Shown here: positions 31,479 to 40,744 of the stretch, piece after piece | Position numbering within the stretch: position 1 is the stretch's first letter | How the letters are laid out: every line of letters starts with the position of its first letter | Assembly: GCA_963802275.1 (NCBI GenBank) | Contig: CAWDIB010000004.1 | Location: forward strand, 1,277,167 to 1,341,166 | Direction of reading: 5' to 3' | Length of the DNA stretch: 64,000 nucleotides | Source of the DNA: CAZMZW01 sp963802275 | GTDB taxonomy: Bacteria; Chloroflexota; Anaerolineae; Anaerolineales; Anaerolineaceae | Program-made: the position numbers and the translations under genes | Notes under the pieces: generated by a model | Databases searched by the model: none | Seen by the model: the letters and a program-made list of their open reading frames with translations, nothing else | What the model was told of the DNA's origin: nothing

Positions 31479-33932
31479 TTAATATTTTAATTTTTGCCAT
31501 GCCCATTGCATCGCCCAGATGCACAAAGGACGCATATAAGCCAGTGAGCGGTAATTGCCCCTATCGTCCCACGCTTCTGGTGTGGCAAACCAATACCCCT
31601 TGCGAAAGATGGTATCCACCACCCCCCTGGCTGTCCGCCAGGCTTCTTCCTTCAACCCTTCCTGCATCAGGTTGGCCGCCAGGGCAAAACTGGTTCCGCT
31701 CCATACCTCCTGTGACTGCATGTTGGTGCGGTCCACCCTGCCATTCGGCCGCATGCCATTGACTGCGCCCATCTCGCCATCTTTGAAACCCAGTACATTT
31801 CTCTGAAAAATTTCTCCTAATGCCTGCCGTAAATGACTTTCTTCTGCAATTGGCGCAAGGCCGCAGGCGCGCGCATACCATTGCCCTGCCAGCATATCGG
31901 CCATCACGCTGTCACTCTGCCGGCTGTTGCTGCTGTCATAGTTGTAGTATCGGCCGTTCCATAATTTTCTTTCATAGGCCTTTTTTCCGTTTTCCAGCCA
32001 CCGGCTGAAGCGCTCAGCAGTTTCATCTTCACCCACTTTTTTGGACATTTCAACCCCTGCTGCCAGGCACGCCAACCACAGACCGCCCGTGTAGGCGCTG
32101 GCACCTTTCACTGACCAGGTATCATAGGTTTGGTCAGGGAAACCGCTGTTTTCGATGAGACCATCATCATCTACATCAAAACGCCTTACCTTTTCAATGG
32201 CCTCTTTGACCACCAACCAGCATTTCTTTAGAAAATGTGTATCACCGGTGGCAATCCAATCCCGGTAAACCTGCAGCACGAACTTGGGGTTAAGGTCCTT
32301 CCACTCGTTGACATCATGAACCGCATAGCCATTAACCTTTTTCCAAAAGTCTTCATGCGGCCAGCCTAGGTCATGCGGCACCATGCCGCGTATTTTTCTT
32401 CGTCCTTCCCTGCCGTCAAACAACATTTTTACCTTTTCGGAGTATTCCTGCAGGGTTGCGCGTGCAATATCCCGCTGCAAACTTAATTCCAATAACGGCC
32501 AGTTCATGATCAGCGCAAACGATGCATAAAAATGCACATCATATGTGTTGAACATTGGGTATTCATGTCCTTCCAGGTAGGCAAAATGACCCATCTCCTT
32601 CTCGGCATCAATGACTTTTTGTTCCAGCGGATATGCCCATACAGTTCCCCCATCCACAACGTAATATAGTTCATTGAATAGAGCAGTTCGATACCATGCC
32701 GGCAGATTCTCATCTTCCAGGATGGGTTTTTGCCAGCGGTTGATTTCTTTTTCCCATTTCTTAAAATTAAGTAGAGCATCTGCCGCAATCCTTGGCGCAG
32801 CATCTCCCGATTTACCAAAAAAGATGCTGTAACGCCGTTGATAGGCGCTGCCATACCCGGAACGGACGATGGGCATATCCCATGCCAACGAAAAGACTAA
32901 TTCGGCGCTCTCTCCACCTCCAATGGTTGTTGTGGCAGCCAAACCGGCACCGATCGCCTTCCCTTCAACCGATAAATGCGAATCAGAAAAATTCTCAAGT
33001 CTGCCATCTTCGCTGAAATCATCCCAGATGTCTTTTCCATCCTCGTTGGTATCAAAACAATTGAAATAAGAAAATTCCACTCCTTTGTCATCCACACCAG
33101 CAATGGTAAAAGTCAAAGGGTCTTCATAAAAATCCCCGTCCGAAGGGGCTTGATGAGCAGCCACCTTTTTCTGTCGGTAACGGTGGTGCAGGTTGATGCC
33201 AATAATTTTTGAACCGGGCAGCTTCAGTTGGAGAGGTTCATTGGAATGACCCGCGGCAAAATCATTCACGCTGCCATTGCCATTTTGGAAGGTGAACATT
33301 AAACCAATCTTGGTTTTTTCCACGCTGGTGTTCTCGATCTTCCAGTGAAAAATCGCGCTGGGATAACTACTCTCCCTGTAATTTTCAGCGTGCACCGGAG
33401 AGATTTGTGTGCACACCAGGCGCAGATCAGGCAGCGGATTTTCATAGACCGTCCAGGCACGCGGAAAAAGCGCATGATAAGTGGCGCAGGAGGCGGGCAT
33501 GTTCCATTTCCAGGCAGACAATTGCCCGTTTGGCGGCTGTCCGGGATGAAGCACCTGAGAGGATGGCGGTTTCCCGTCACGTTGCACAAACAGGCTGAAT
33601 TGGTCTGCAAAAGCAATATCATGGGTATAAGTACCTGGGCGCAATGCCCAGCGGCAAAAATCCCCCTGCCAGCCGCGCGTAATACTGCCACAGCCGATCC
33701 CTCCCAGTGGTACGCCCATGATCGGACCCGGCTGGGGCGGGGTGAAGAGATTGATCGGATCAAAACCGGCTTTCTTCTCCTTTTGCCCCTGCTTCCATAA
33801 GCGCAAGATCAACGGCAATAACTGCAAAAAGATTCTGGGAGTAAAGCTGCGACTGGGCTTTCCCGGATTTTCCAGCGTTTCATCCAGCCGCCGGTGCCAG
33901 GCAAGCGGGGGAATTACTTCTTGGATGGTCAT
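31479..33932 (-). CDS. GH116 beta-glucosidase / glucosylceramidase family
   Basis: An 817-residue enzyme with a two-domain layout. The N-terminal beta-sandwich (DUF608-type, with PGPIMGVPLGGIGCGSITRG and DFCRWALRPG) is followed by an (alpha/alpha)6 barrel. Residues that align with the known catalytic pair of GH116 are visible: Glu in ALFNELYYVV near 417 (nucleophile) and Asp in SGFPDQTYDTW near 600 (acid/base). It has no signal peptide, so it is probably cytoplasmic. Members hydrolyse beta-glucosides or glucosylceramide; the natural substrate here is unknown. Confidence 0.88.
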   Translation of the reverse strand: MTIQEVIPPLAWHRRLDETLENPGKPSRSFTPRIFLQLLPLILRLWKQGQKEKKAGFDPINLFTPPQPGPIMGVPLGGIGCGSITRGWQGDFCRWALRPGTYTHDIAFADQFSLFVQRDGKPPSSQVLHPGQPPNGQLSAWKWNMPASCATYHALFPRAWTVYENPLPDLRLVCTQISPVHAENYRESSYPSAIFHWKIENTSVEKTKIGLMFTFQNGNGSVNDFAAGHSNEPLQLKLPGSKIIGINLHHRYRQKKVAAHQAPSDGDFYEDPLTFTIAGVDDKGVEFSYFNCFDTNEDGKDIWDDFSEDGRLENFSDSHLSVEGKAIGAGLAATTTIGGGESAELVFSLAWDMPIVRSGYGSAYQRRYSIFFGKSGDAAPRIAADALLNFKKWEKEINRWQKPILEDENLPAWYRTALFNELYYVVDGGTVWAYPLEQKVIDAEKEMGHFAYLEGHEYPMFNTYDVHFYASFALIMNWPLLELSLQRDIARATLQEYSEKVKMLFDGREGRRKIRGMVPHDLGWPHEDFWKKVNGYAVHDVNEWKDLNPKFVLQVYRDWIATGDTHFLKKCWLVVKEAIEKVRRFDVDDDGLIENSGFPDQTYDTWSVKGASAYTGGLWLACLAAGVEMSKKVGEDETAERFSRWLENGKKAYERKLWNGRYYNYDSSNSRQSDSVMADMLAGQWYARACGLAPIAEESHLRQALGEIFQRNVLGFKDGEMGAVNGMRPNGRVDRTNMQSQEVWSGTSFALAANLMQEGLKEEAWRTARGVVDTIFRKGYWFATPEAWDDRGNYRSLAYMRPLCIWAMQWAWQKLKY

Positions 33933-33958
33933 GGGAATGGATAGAAGGTTATTGACTG

Positions 33959-34597
33959 TTAAAAGGAAGTCTCTTTTACATCCTTGTCTGCCAGCAGGCG
34001 CTGCACCATGCGGTCATGTTTCTTGGTGGGTCCATAGACTTCAAAGGTGCATACCATATCACTGCCGTGTTTTTCCTGCTTGTAGTTGTTGATGATCAGG
34101 TTGTGTTCCTTGAAGAGGGTTTTCAATTCCTTGAACTTATCCCAGCTCTTTTTGGTGGTGATCACATAATTACGCACTTCATTGGGGATTGCCAGGCGAT
34201 CTTCAAATATTGGGAAAATCCACAAGACAATGGTGACCAACAGCGCTGAAAAAGCCACCAAAACATATTGACCATTGCCGATACCCATACCAAGGGCAGC
34301 TGTGAGCCAGATGGTGGCGGCCGTGGTCAATCCGGTGATTCGGCCTCCTTCTCTCAAGATCACACCCGCACCCAGGAAACCAATGCCGACCACGATATTG
34401 GATGCGATACGGGTGGGGTCATACTTGCCGTCGGTCATTTTCAATGAGAAGATCGTAAAAAGGGTTGAACCGATGCAGATGAGGATCATCGTTCTCAATC
34501 CGGCCGCTTTGTTGTGCCGCTCACGTTCCGCCCCAATGATTCCGCCAATGACAACCGCCAAAAAGATTTTTAAAAAGTCCTCGGGTGAAATGATCAT
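33959..34597 (-). CDS. MgtC/SapB family membrane protein
   Basis: About 212 residues with four to five membrane segments. The family marker GGIIGAERERHNKAAGLRTM follows the first helix, and GIGFLGAGVILREGGRITGL with TTAATIWLTAALGMGIG come later. A cytoplasmic C-terminal domain of about 75 residues (VITTKKSWDKFKELKTLFKE) resembles an ACT-like fold. MgtC proteins affect magnesium and membrane-potential homeostasis. I use the ATG at 34597; a TTG seven codons upstream is possible. The gene follows the small membrane gene with its terminator between, so it has its own promoter region. Confidence 0.85.
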   Translation of the reverse strand: MIISPEDFLKIFLAVVIGGIIGAERERHNKAAGLRTMILICIGSTLFTIFSLKMTDGKYDPTRIASNIVVGIGFLGAGVILREGGRITGLTTAATIWLTAALGMGIGNGQYVLVAFSALLVTIVLWIFPIFEDRLAIPNEVRNYVITTKKSWDKFKELKTLFKEHNLIINNYKQEKHGSDMVCTFEVYGPTKKHDRMVQRLLADKDVKETSF

Positions 34598-34657
34598 GTT
34601 TTTCAGCTTTCTGAGCAAAGGAACCGCTCAATTTTTACCATGAAAGTTTAATAAAAA

Positions 34658-34703
34658 AACCACCTGCAGGTGATCAATACCGGGCTTAATCCTGCAGGTG
34701 GTT
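34658..34703 (-). terminator. Intrinsic terminator of the small membrane gene
   Basis: On the minus strand a 13-bp stem AACCACCTGCAGG/CCTGCAGGTGGTT with a 20-base loop is followed by a run of T. It lies 19 bases beyond the stop at 34722. Confidence 0.75.
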
Positions 34704-34721
34704 CTCAGTCAAACACGAAGC

Positions 34722-34892
34722 TTAGAGTCCTTTAACAAAGGTCGCCAGGGCCAACAGTACGAACGCGAAAACAACCAAGTAAGGTGCAAAACTGGCAAGC
34801 GCAGCTACCTTGAACAGCCAGCCAACCGAACCCACAACACCGGCGATCACAGCAACCCACCAGGTCAATTTTTTAGGTGCAGATAATCTCAT
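34722..34892 (-). CDS. Small two-span membrane protein
   Basis: A 56-residue protein with hydrophobic segments LTWWVAVIAGVVGSVGWLF and YLVVFAFVLLALATFV. Its start at 34892 is chosen because GGAGGT lies four bases upstream of the ATG, which an in-frame ATG four codons earlier lacks. It ends before a clear terminator. The gene is monocistronic. Family and function are not recognised. Confidence 0.7.
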   Translation of the reverse strand: MRLSAPKKLTWWVAVIAGVVGSVGWLFKVAALASFAPYLVVFAFVLLALATFVKGL

Positions 34893-34973
34893 TTTTACCT
34901 CCATAATTCACTTATTATTCATAACTGCCCGGTATAAATACTATAACACTTTTTTCCTGGTTGGATGCAATTT

Positions 34974-35489
34974 TTAATATTTCTGCCAATGCACCCTGGC
35001 TTCCTGATATTGTGTTCGGGGTGGTTGTTCTTCCGCCGGATAGCCCACATAGATTAACGACAGCGGGATCACATCTGATGGAATTCCAAGAATCTCCCTT
35101 TGATCCTTCATCACATCTTCCTTCGGATATGTTCCGATCCAGACAGTGCCCAGTCCCATCCCGGCGGCTGCAATGAGGATGTTCTCTGTCGCTGCAGTGC
35201 AATCCTGAATCCAAAACCTCTCCGCAGATGAATTCAACGCCATTTTTAAATTTGCCAGCACCACTATCGCCGCCGGGGCATTGTAATTGCCGTTTTTCAT
35301 TTTTGTACGGAATTTATCCATGGTGACTTTATCATTGACCGCCACAAATTCCCACGGCTGGCTGTTGCGGGCGGATGGCGCCGCCATGGCTGCCTGCAGC
35401 AATAATTTCAATGTTTCCCGGCTGACTTCCTTGTCCTGGTACTTGCGGATGCTGCGCCGCTTGAAGATGATATTCAGCACTTCTTCCAT
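34974..35489 (-). CDS. Nitroreductase-family flavoprotein
   Basis: About 171 residues. The FMN-binding start FKRRSIRKYQDKEVSRET is followed by AAPSARNSQPWEFVAV, then ILIAAAGMGLGTVWIGTYP near the C-terminus and LIYVGYPAEEQPP. This is the classic small nitroreductase/oxidoreductase pattern; the in vivo substrate is not predictable. The ATG at 35489 has an AAAGG spaced about eight bases upstream. The upstream NYN-domain gene ends 12 bases earlier, so the two are likely one transcript. Confidence 0.88.
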   Translation of the reverse strand: MEEVLNIIFKRRSIRKYQDKEVSRETLKLLLQAAMAAPSARNSQPWEFVAVNDKVTMDKFRTKMKNGNYNAPAAIVVLANLKMALNSSAERFWIQDCTAATENILIAAAGMGLGTVWIGTYPKEDVMKDQREILGIPSDVIPLSLIYVGYPAEEQPPRTQYQEARVHWQKY

Positions 35490-35500
35490 TTTCAATACCT

Positions 35501-36280
35501 TTATTGGGGTTTGTCGTTTTTCAATCGCACATAAATCACCGAATTGCCCTCTTCCGCTTTTTCCTCGCGGATATCAAATAACTTTGTATTGGCCTTTACC
35601 AAAGTGGAAAGCTGGCTATGACCATAGGTGCGCGCATCAAAACCCGGGTCAAGCTGGCGCAGGTGATGACCAAGCGTACCGAGGAATGCCCATCCATCTT
35701 CCTGTACCGCAATCTCAAATGCTTGTTTTAACAATGGCGCAGGATCTGGCGTGGAGGTGTCGGGTTCCTTTTCTTGCGCAGGTGTCTGTTTCAGCTTCAG
35801 GCGGCGGGGTGCCGACGGTTTGGGACGCGGGGAAAGGTTCTCGGTATATACAAACACATCACAGGCGCTGACAAATGCCCGCGGGGTCTTTTTCTGCCCG
35901 ATGCCCATCACAAAAAAGCCCTTTTCGCGTATGCGGGTTGCCAGGCGTGTATAGTCACTGTCACTGGAAACCAGGCAGAATCCGTCCACCACCCCGCTGA
36001 ACAGCAGGTCCATGGCGTCGATGATCATGGCGCTGTCGGTGGCATTCTTGCCAATGGTGTAACGGAATTGCTGGATGGGTTGGATGGCATAGGATTGCAG
36101 GTTGTCCTTCCAGCCGCCCATATTGGCCGTGGTCCAGTCACCGTAAATACGACGGATGGTGAGGGTGCCGTAGCGGCTGGCTTCCGCCAGCATTTTATTG
36201 ATCATGCTCGGCTGGGCATTGTCACCATCAATTAAGACCGCCATGCGCCGGCTGCCAACTTGTTTATGTGAATCAAACAT
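35501..36280 (-). CDS. NYN-domain (PIN-like) protein with LOTUS/OST-HTH domain
   Basis: A 259-residue protein. Residues 11-150 form a NYN nuclease-like domain: MAVLIDGDNAQPSMINKML, IYGDWTTANMGGWKD, KNATDSAMIIDAMDLLFSG and CLVSSDSDYTRLATRIREKG supply the acidic residues of a PIN-like site. A Pro/Lys-rich linker (about 150-182) leads to residues 183-255, which match a LOTUS/OST-HTH winged helix (LLKQAFEIAVQEDGWAFLGT, RTYGHSQLSTLV). This pair is expected to bind and perhaps cut RNA. It is followed at 12 bases by the nitroreductase gene. Confidence 0.85.
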   Translation of the reverse strand: MFDSHKQVGSRRMAVLIDGDNAQPSMINKMLAEASRYGTLTIRRIYGDWTTANMGGWKDNLQSYAIQPIQQFRYTIGKNATDSAMIIDAMDLLFSGVVDGFCLVSSDSDYTRLATRIREKGFFVMGIGQKKTPRAFVSACDVFVYTENLSPRPKPSAPRRLKLKQTPAQEKEPDTSTPDPAPLLKQAFEIAVQEDGWAFLGTLGHHLRQLDPGFDARTYGHSQLSTLVKANTKLFDIREEKAEEGNSVIYVRLKNDKPQ

Positions 36281-36363
36281 AGGTTTTTCCTTGTATTAAA
36301 TTCAGAGTTGATTAAATTTTAATAAGAAAATAATTCCTTCTTATTCTCATTATACTCAGGCTC

Positions 36364-37020
36364 TCATATTTCTTCATCAAGCAAATGCCTTATGTATCCC
36401 TCTCCCACCAGCTGCCGATAAGCCCCCATCACATGATCAGGCACCTGCTGTGCAACCTGAAAGCCTTTTTTCGGATAAATTAGAATGCGCTGAAAATCTC
36501 CCATCATGATGTGCAGCATAATCTCCATCGAAATATCCCGGTTGGGATAATCCAGCATGTCAATGGCAGGTGAACTTACCCGTGCCGGCATCTCCGACCA
36601 CAAGGCTTGAAATGTCGCCAATGCCCGCCTCTCCATGTAAGGCTTGTGCACCAGTAACACCGAATTCGGATGGATGGACTTCCTGCACAACAACTCCCGG
36701 CTGAACAGTACATTTTCACCTGTGTTGGTTGATTGATCCTCAATGAGAATTCTTTCCTTCAGAACTCCCATTTCCCTTGCCACACTGGCAAATTTCACCG
36801 CTTCGGCTTCATCCCATATCTCCCTGGTGAAATTTCCCAAACCACCCGAACAGACCATCAGCGGCGCCCATCCCTCCAAAAACAGTCTTGCACCATATTC
36901 CGCAACCCTGAGATCATGACTGCCCATCACCAATAAACAATCCGCCTTTTGCAACGGCTGGGCTAATTTAAGGTAATTCCATAAAACTTGCGCTTGCCTT
37001 ACAACTTCATCCGATGGCAT
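36364..37020 (-). CDS. DUF218/YdcF-family protein, soluble
   Basis: A 218-residue protein with CLLVMGSHDLRVAEYGARLF, PLMVCSGGLG, ILIEDQSTNTGENVLFSREL and VLLVHKPYMERRA, the elements of the DUF218 (YdcF/SanA/ElyC) Rossmann-like fold. It has no membrane segment. It begins six bases after the stop of a second, membrane-anchored DUF218 protein, so the two are an operon. SanA and ElyC relatives act in envelope maintenance; YdcF itself binds SAM, and its job is unknown. Confidence 0.82.
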   Translation of the reverse strand: MPSDEVVRQAQVLWNYLKLAQPLQKADCLLVMGSHDLRVAEYGARLFLEGWAPLMVCSGGLGNFTREIWDEAEAVKFASVAREMGVLKERILIEDQSTNTGENVLFSRELLCRKSIHPNSVLLVHKPYMERRALATFQALWSEMPARVSSPAIDMLDYPNRDISMEIMLHIMMGDFQRILIYPKKGFQVAQQVPDHVMGAYRQLVGEGYIRHLLDEEI

Positions 37021-37026
37021 GGAATG

Positions 37027-37818
37027 CTACAACCACCCGCGCAGCCGATAAATCAACATACCGATGTATTCCTTTATGGCATTGGTCGTTGTGGAGAGGT
37101 TGCCACTGGAAGGCAGAAAGCCCAATATTTTCCCTAACCAATCCTGCTGGCTGGAGGTTAAATCAGCCTGTGTCACCGAATAATCCACCGGAATGGGGAT
37201 GACCTCAATACCCAGTTTCTCGAATAACTCCACCGCGCGCGGCATATGCATGGCAGAGGTCACCAGCAGGATGCGTTGGATTCCCTTTTTATCCAGGATT
37301 TTTTTGGAAAAAAGCGCGTTTTCATATGTGTTTTGAGATTGTTCTTCAAGCCATAACTTTTCCCGCGGGATGCCCAACTCTTCCAGGATGGCTGCCATCT
37401 CCCCGGCCGGGGTGGAGTTAATAGCGCTCATCCAGGTGATTTCCCCTCCGCTCAATAAAATATGATCTGCCTTGCCATCCTTGAATAGCCTGGCTGCAAA
37501 TAACACGCGGTCACCGGCTCCATTGACTTCAACTCCCAACCTTGGATAGACCTTCGCATCTGTCCCACCGCCCAATACCACCAGGGCTTCAGTGTGAGCT
37601 ATTTCCGCTGGTGGCAGGTATTGCCATTCCAGCGATCGCGCGAGCTGACCGGCAACCCAGGCAGTGCTGGAAATCCATAAAATCATGACTGACGCAATGA
37701 TGAGGGAGATGGATAATCTCTTCTTGCCATGCAACAATACAGCCAGGATTAATAGGATGCAGGCAAAACCCAATGGATAGAAAAAAAGGGGGACAAATTT
37801 GGAAAGGATGACAAACAT
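37027..37818 (-). CDS. DUF218 (ElyC/SanA-like) membrane-anchored protein
   Basis: A 263-residue protein with two N-terminal membrane segments (FFYPLGFACILLILAVLL and SLIIASVMILWISSTAWVAG). An external DUF218 domain follows: ALVVLGGGTDAKVYPRLG, ADHILLSGGE, ILEELGIPREKLWLEEQSQN and ILLVTSAMHMPRAVELF. This is the ElyC-type architecture linked to envelope carrier-lipid balance in enterobacteria. It precedes and is coupled with a soluble DUF218 gene. No SD is evident. Confidence 0.82.
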   Translation of the reverse strand: MFVILSKFVPLFFYPLGFACILLILAVLLHGKKRLSISLIIASVMILWISSTAWVAGQLARSLEWQYLPPAEIAHTEALVVLGGGTDAKVYPRLGVEVNGAGDRVLFAARLFKDGKADHILLSGGEITWMSAINSTPAGEMAAILEELGIPREKLWLEEQSQNTYENALFSKKILDKKGIQRILLVTSAMHMPRAVELFEKLGIEVIPIPVDYSVTQADLTSSQQDWLGKILGFLPSSGNLSTTTNAIKEYIGMLIYRLRGWL

Positions 37819-37958
37819 TGCCGATTGACTGTTTTTGATTGTATCATGCAGTCCAAATACCTAAGGCTTGCGCATCCCGGGTGTAATTTTTCATAGCAAT
37901 TTCCATTTTGTATTTCGTTCACCTGTATAATGGGAAATCTTAATTTCTCAAAGGCCGG

Positions 37959-38657
37959 ATGATGATGGTCAGACAACTCAAGCAGAAAGACGATCCTTTG
38001 AATAAACTCCTCCATGGGGTCATCTGGGACATGGATGGCGTCTTGATTGATTCCATGGAAATTCATTTTAATGTTTGGCAGGAGGTGTTTTCGGAACTTG
38101 GCGTGCCTTTTGAGCACAAGCTTTTCAATCGTCATTTTGGCACCACCAACCTCGAAACCATCCACACTGTACTTGGTGACCGGCTTTCACATCAAGAAGC
38201 GCTGGCTCTGGCTGAAAAACGGCAGGCTTTGTTTGAACAAGAGGCCATTCATCAAGCCCAACTGGTTCCCGGGGTAAAGGTTTGGCTTGAGTTCTTTCAG
38301 CGAAATCAAATTTCCCAGGCGGTGGCATCCTCAAATGCCCAGAAATTCATTGATGTGATTGCCAACCATCTCAAGATATCCGGTTTTTTCAATGCCATCG
38401 TCTCCGCTGAAAACCTGGCCAGCAAACCCGACCCGGCTGTATTTTTAGAGGCCGCCAAGCGTTTGCGGGTGACACCCTCCCATTGCCTGGTCATAGAGGA
38501 TGCTGTGGCAGGAGTGGAGGGTGCCCGACGCGCCGGGATGAGGTGTATTGCCGTTACCACTACTACCCCGTCTTCTGCGCTTTCCGCAGCTGGTCTGGTT
38601 ATTTCATCATTTTCAGCACTGACCTTCGATCAATTGTTTACGGTTATGCAGGCATAA
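37959..38657 (+). CDS. HAD hydrolase, beta-phosphoglucomutase-like
   Basis: A 232-residue HAD enzyme. WDMDGVLIDSMEIHFNVWQE has the catalytic Asp pair and the cap that defines the beta-phosphoglucomutase-like group. AVASSNAQKFIDV carries motif II, ASKPDPAVFLEAAKRL motif III, and VIEDAVAGVEGARRAGM motif IV. Sugar phosphates or nucleotide-type monophosphates are usual substrates. A TATAAT lies at 37926-37931. Start is one of three near ATGATGATG codons. Confidence 0.85.
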   Translation: MMMVRQLKQKDDPLNKLLHGVIWDMDGVLIDSMEIHFNVWQEVFSELGVPFEHKLFNRHFGTTNLETIHTVLGDRLSHQEALALAEKRQALFEQEAIHQAQLVPGVKVWLEFFQRNQISQAVASSNAQKFIDVIANHLKISGFFNAIVSAENLASKPDPAVFLEAAKRLRVTPSHCLVIEDAVAGVEGARRAGMRCIAVTTTTPSSALSAAGLVISSFSALTFDQLFTVMQA

Positions 38658-38742
38658 TACCTGTTGTCATTTGCTCATCAAATAATATTCTGCTTGTTCA
38701 TCAGCTAAAATTAGTCACCCAAACTAACCGAAGGAATGAATT

Positions 38743-39894
38743 ATGAAATGGACCTCTCGTGAACGGGTCATCGCAGTCATTAACCACACTGAACCGGATC
38801 GGGTTCCCATCGATGTGACCCCCTTGTATGATTTCTACATCAATTTGAAAAAATATCTTGACCTGAAAATCCAGGAGGAGGTCAAGTACGGTATTTCCAT
38901 GGAAGTCATTCCCCATCCAGCTGTGCTGAATGCACTTGGAGCGGATATTTCTTCGGTTAAACTCGGTTCCCCAAAACAACCTGTGACCACAACCTTGCCT
39001 GATGGAATGCTCAAGGATGAGTGGGGCGTCATTTACAAGCAGATCAGCCAGACCACGGGTAGTTATTTCGAGGTGGTTCAACCTCCGCTGGCAAACGCAA
39101 CTCTGGACGACCTGGAAAAACATCCCTGGCCGGTTGCAGACCTGCCAGGCCGCGGTGAATCCGCCGAAATGACTGCCAAACGCTTGTACGAGGATACCGA
39201 CCTGGCCCTGCTCGGTCGGGCTGCCGGCTCGATCATTGAGACGCCCATCTACCTGATGGGCTTCCAAAACTGGATGCTGCGCGTCGGTTCAGACCCGCAG
39301 TTCGCCTGCGCCCTGCTGGATAAGATCACCGAGGTCCAAATGAGCTTTGACCATGTCCTTTTGCAAGCCACTGCCAAATACCTTAACATCTACAAGGTCA
39401 GCGGCGAAGACCTTGGTATGCAGACCGGTCCCCTCTACTCTTATCGCATGTTCAAGGAATACTTCCTGCCCCGCCAGAAACGGCGCTGGCAGGCCATCCG
39501 CCAATACCTGGACGAGGTCAATCCAGGAGTAAAGATCATGCTCCATTCCTGTGGCAGCATTCGCAAATTCATTCCCGATCTCATCGAAGCCGGCATCCAG
39601 GTGCTGGACCCCATTCAGCCGCATGCCGCCGGCATGAATTCCGCCGAATTGAAAAAGGGGTTTGGTGATCAACTGGTTTTTCATGGCGGTGTGGACATTC
39701 AGCAGGTTCTGCCTTTTGGCACTACCCAGGAGGTCGAGTCTGAAGTGAAAACACGCGTTCAGGCACTGGCCCCTGGCGGTGGCTACATCCTCGCCCCTGC
39801 TCACAATGTGCAGGCCGATGTCCCGCCCCGCAATGTGGTCACCATGTGCCAGGCTGCCCAAAAATATGGTGCTTACCCGATCAAACAGGGATGA
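38743..39894 (+). CDS. Uroporphyrinogen-decarboxylase-family corrinoid methyltransferase
   Basis: A 383-residue protein of the UroD/MtaA/CmuA superfamily, starting MKWTSRERVIAVINHTEPDR, the usual opening of this family. VKIMLHSCGSIRKFIPDLIE has HxC and VVTMCQAAQKYG a later Cys, which fits the HxC...C zinc site of the methyl-transferring members rather than the porphyrin-decarboxylating ones. No heme genes are nearby, and a corrinoid protein is encoded 850 bases on. It probably moves a methyl group between a substrate and a corrinoid or other carrier; substrate unknown. Confidence 0.8.
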   Translation: MKWTSRERVIAVINHTEPDRVPIDVTPLYDFYINLKKYLDLKIQEEVKYGISMEVIPHPAVLNALGADISSVKLGSPKQPVTTTLPDGMLKDEWGVIYKQISQTTGSYFEVVQPPLANATLDDLEKHPWPVADLPGRGESAEMTAKRLYEDTDLALLGRAAGSIIETPIYLMGFQNWMLRVGSDPQFACALLDKITEVQMSFDHVLLQATAKYLNIYKVSGEDLGMQTGPLYSYRMFKEYFLPRQKRRWQAIRQYLDEVNPGVKIMLHSCGSIRKFIPDLIEAGIQVLDPIQPHAAGMNSAELKKGFGDQLVFHGGVDIQQVLPFGTTQEVESEVKTRVQALAPGGGYILAPAHNVQADVPPRNVVTMCQAAQKYGAYPIKQG

Positions 39895-40016
39895 GTGACA
39901 TTAAATAAATTCACGGAAATCTGGGAGGAATGGAAGAACCACACACCACCCCCCTGACAAAGCCAGCAGCGTGGTTTTAGCTTGGCTCTTGATTAATAAA
40001 ACTAATAACGAAATTT

Positions 40017-40613
40017 TCAATAGTTCGTAAGATTTTCATTCCCTGCTAACAAGCGTTTGATATTGGAGCGATGGCTCCACCACACCAGGATGGTCAACAG
40101 AAAACCAAAGGCAGTGAACAGCCAGGAATGGAACTTGAGCCAGAACAGTAGTGGAAGGATGAGAGCCATCAACAGGTTTACCAGGCTCATCAGTTTGAAG
40201 AATTTCACCGCCAAATACCAGATCACAAACCAGACCAGGAAGAATATTAAACCGAAATAGGCCGTGAGAATACCGAAAATGGTCGCAACGCCTTTCCCGC
40301 CTTTGAACTTCAGCCATACTGGATACACGTGCCCAATGACCGGCATGATGGATATGAATAGCACCTGCCAATCCGCTTTGAGGTAGTGCAGAGCGAAGTA
40401 CGAAGGAATATAACTCTTTAGAAAATCCAGTACGCCCACCACCGCACCCCATTTCATTCCAAGTGCACGGGTCACATTGGTGCCGCCGATATTGCCGCTG
40501 CCTACCTGGCGGATGTCCACCCCGCGCGCTTTGGCAACCAGGTATCCGCTGGGAATGGAACCGGCCAGGTATGCCAGGAGTGCAAAAAATAGATGTAATA
40601 AAGAATCAGTCAT
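40017..40613 (-). CDS. plsY: Acyl-phosphate glycerol-3-phosphate acyltransferase PlsY
   Basis: A 198-residue membrane protein with about five hydrophobic segments. The conserved loops are visible: GSIPSGYLVAKARGVDIRQV, GSGNIGGTNVTRALG (a variant of the usual GSGNxGxTN) and KFKGGKGVATIFG. PlsY makes lysophosphatidate from acyl phosphate, the first step of phospholipid synthesis. It is on the minus strand between the methyltransferase and corrinoid-protein genes and is not obviously linked to them. Confidence 0.92.
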   Translation of the reverse strand: MTDSLLHLFFALLAYLAGSIPSGYLVAKARGVDIRQVGSGNIGGTNVTRALGMKWGAVVGVLDFLKSYIPSYFALHYLKADWQVLFISIMPVIGHVYPVWLKFKGGKGVATIFGILTAYFGLIFFLVWFVIWYLAVKFFKLMSLVNLLMALILPLLFWLKFHSWLFTAFGFLLTILVWWSHRSNIKRLLAGNENLTNY

Positions 40614-40744
40614 AAAAAACCTTTTTGCTGCATCCTCTTTTACTATAACACCCTGATATCCTTTTTGGTTTTTGAGAGAGTCTGGCTATTTGAAGATTTG
40701 ATACAATTTGAGATATTTTTAGGTCATTGAACAGGAGCGTTGAA

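Noticed and set aside
38743..39894. HemE uroporphyrinogen decarboxylase
   Set aside because: The HxC motif and the nearby corrinoid protein fit the methyltransferase branch, and no heme-pathway gene is nearby.
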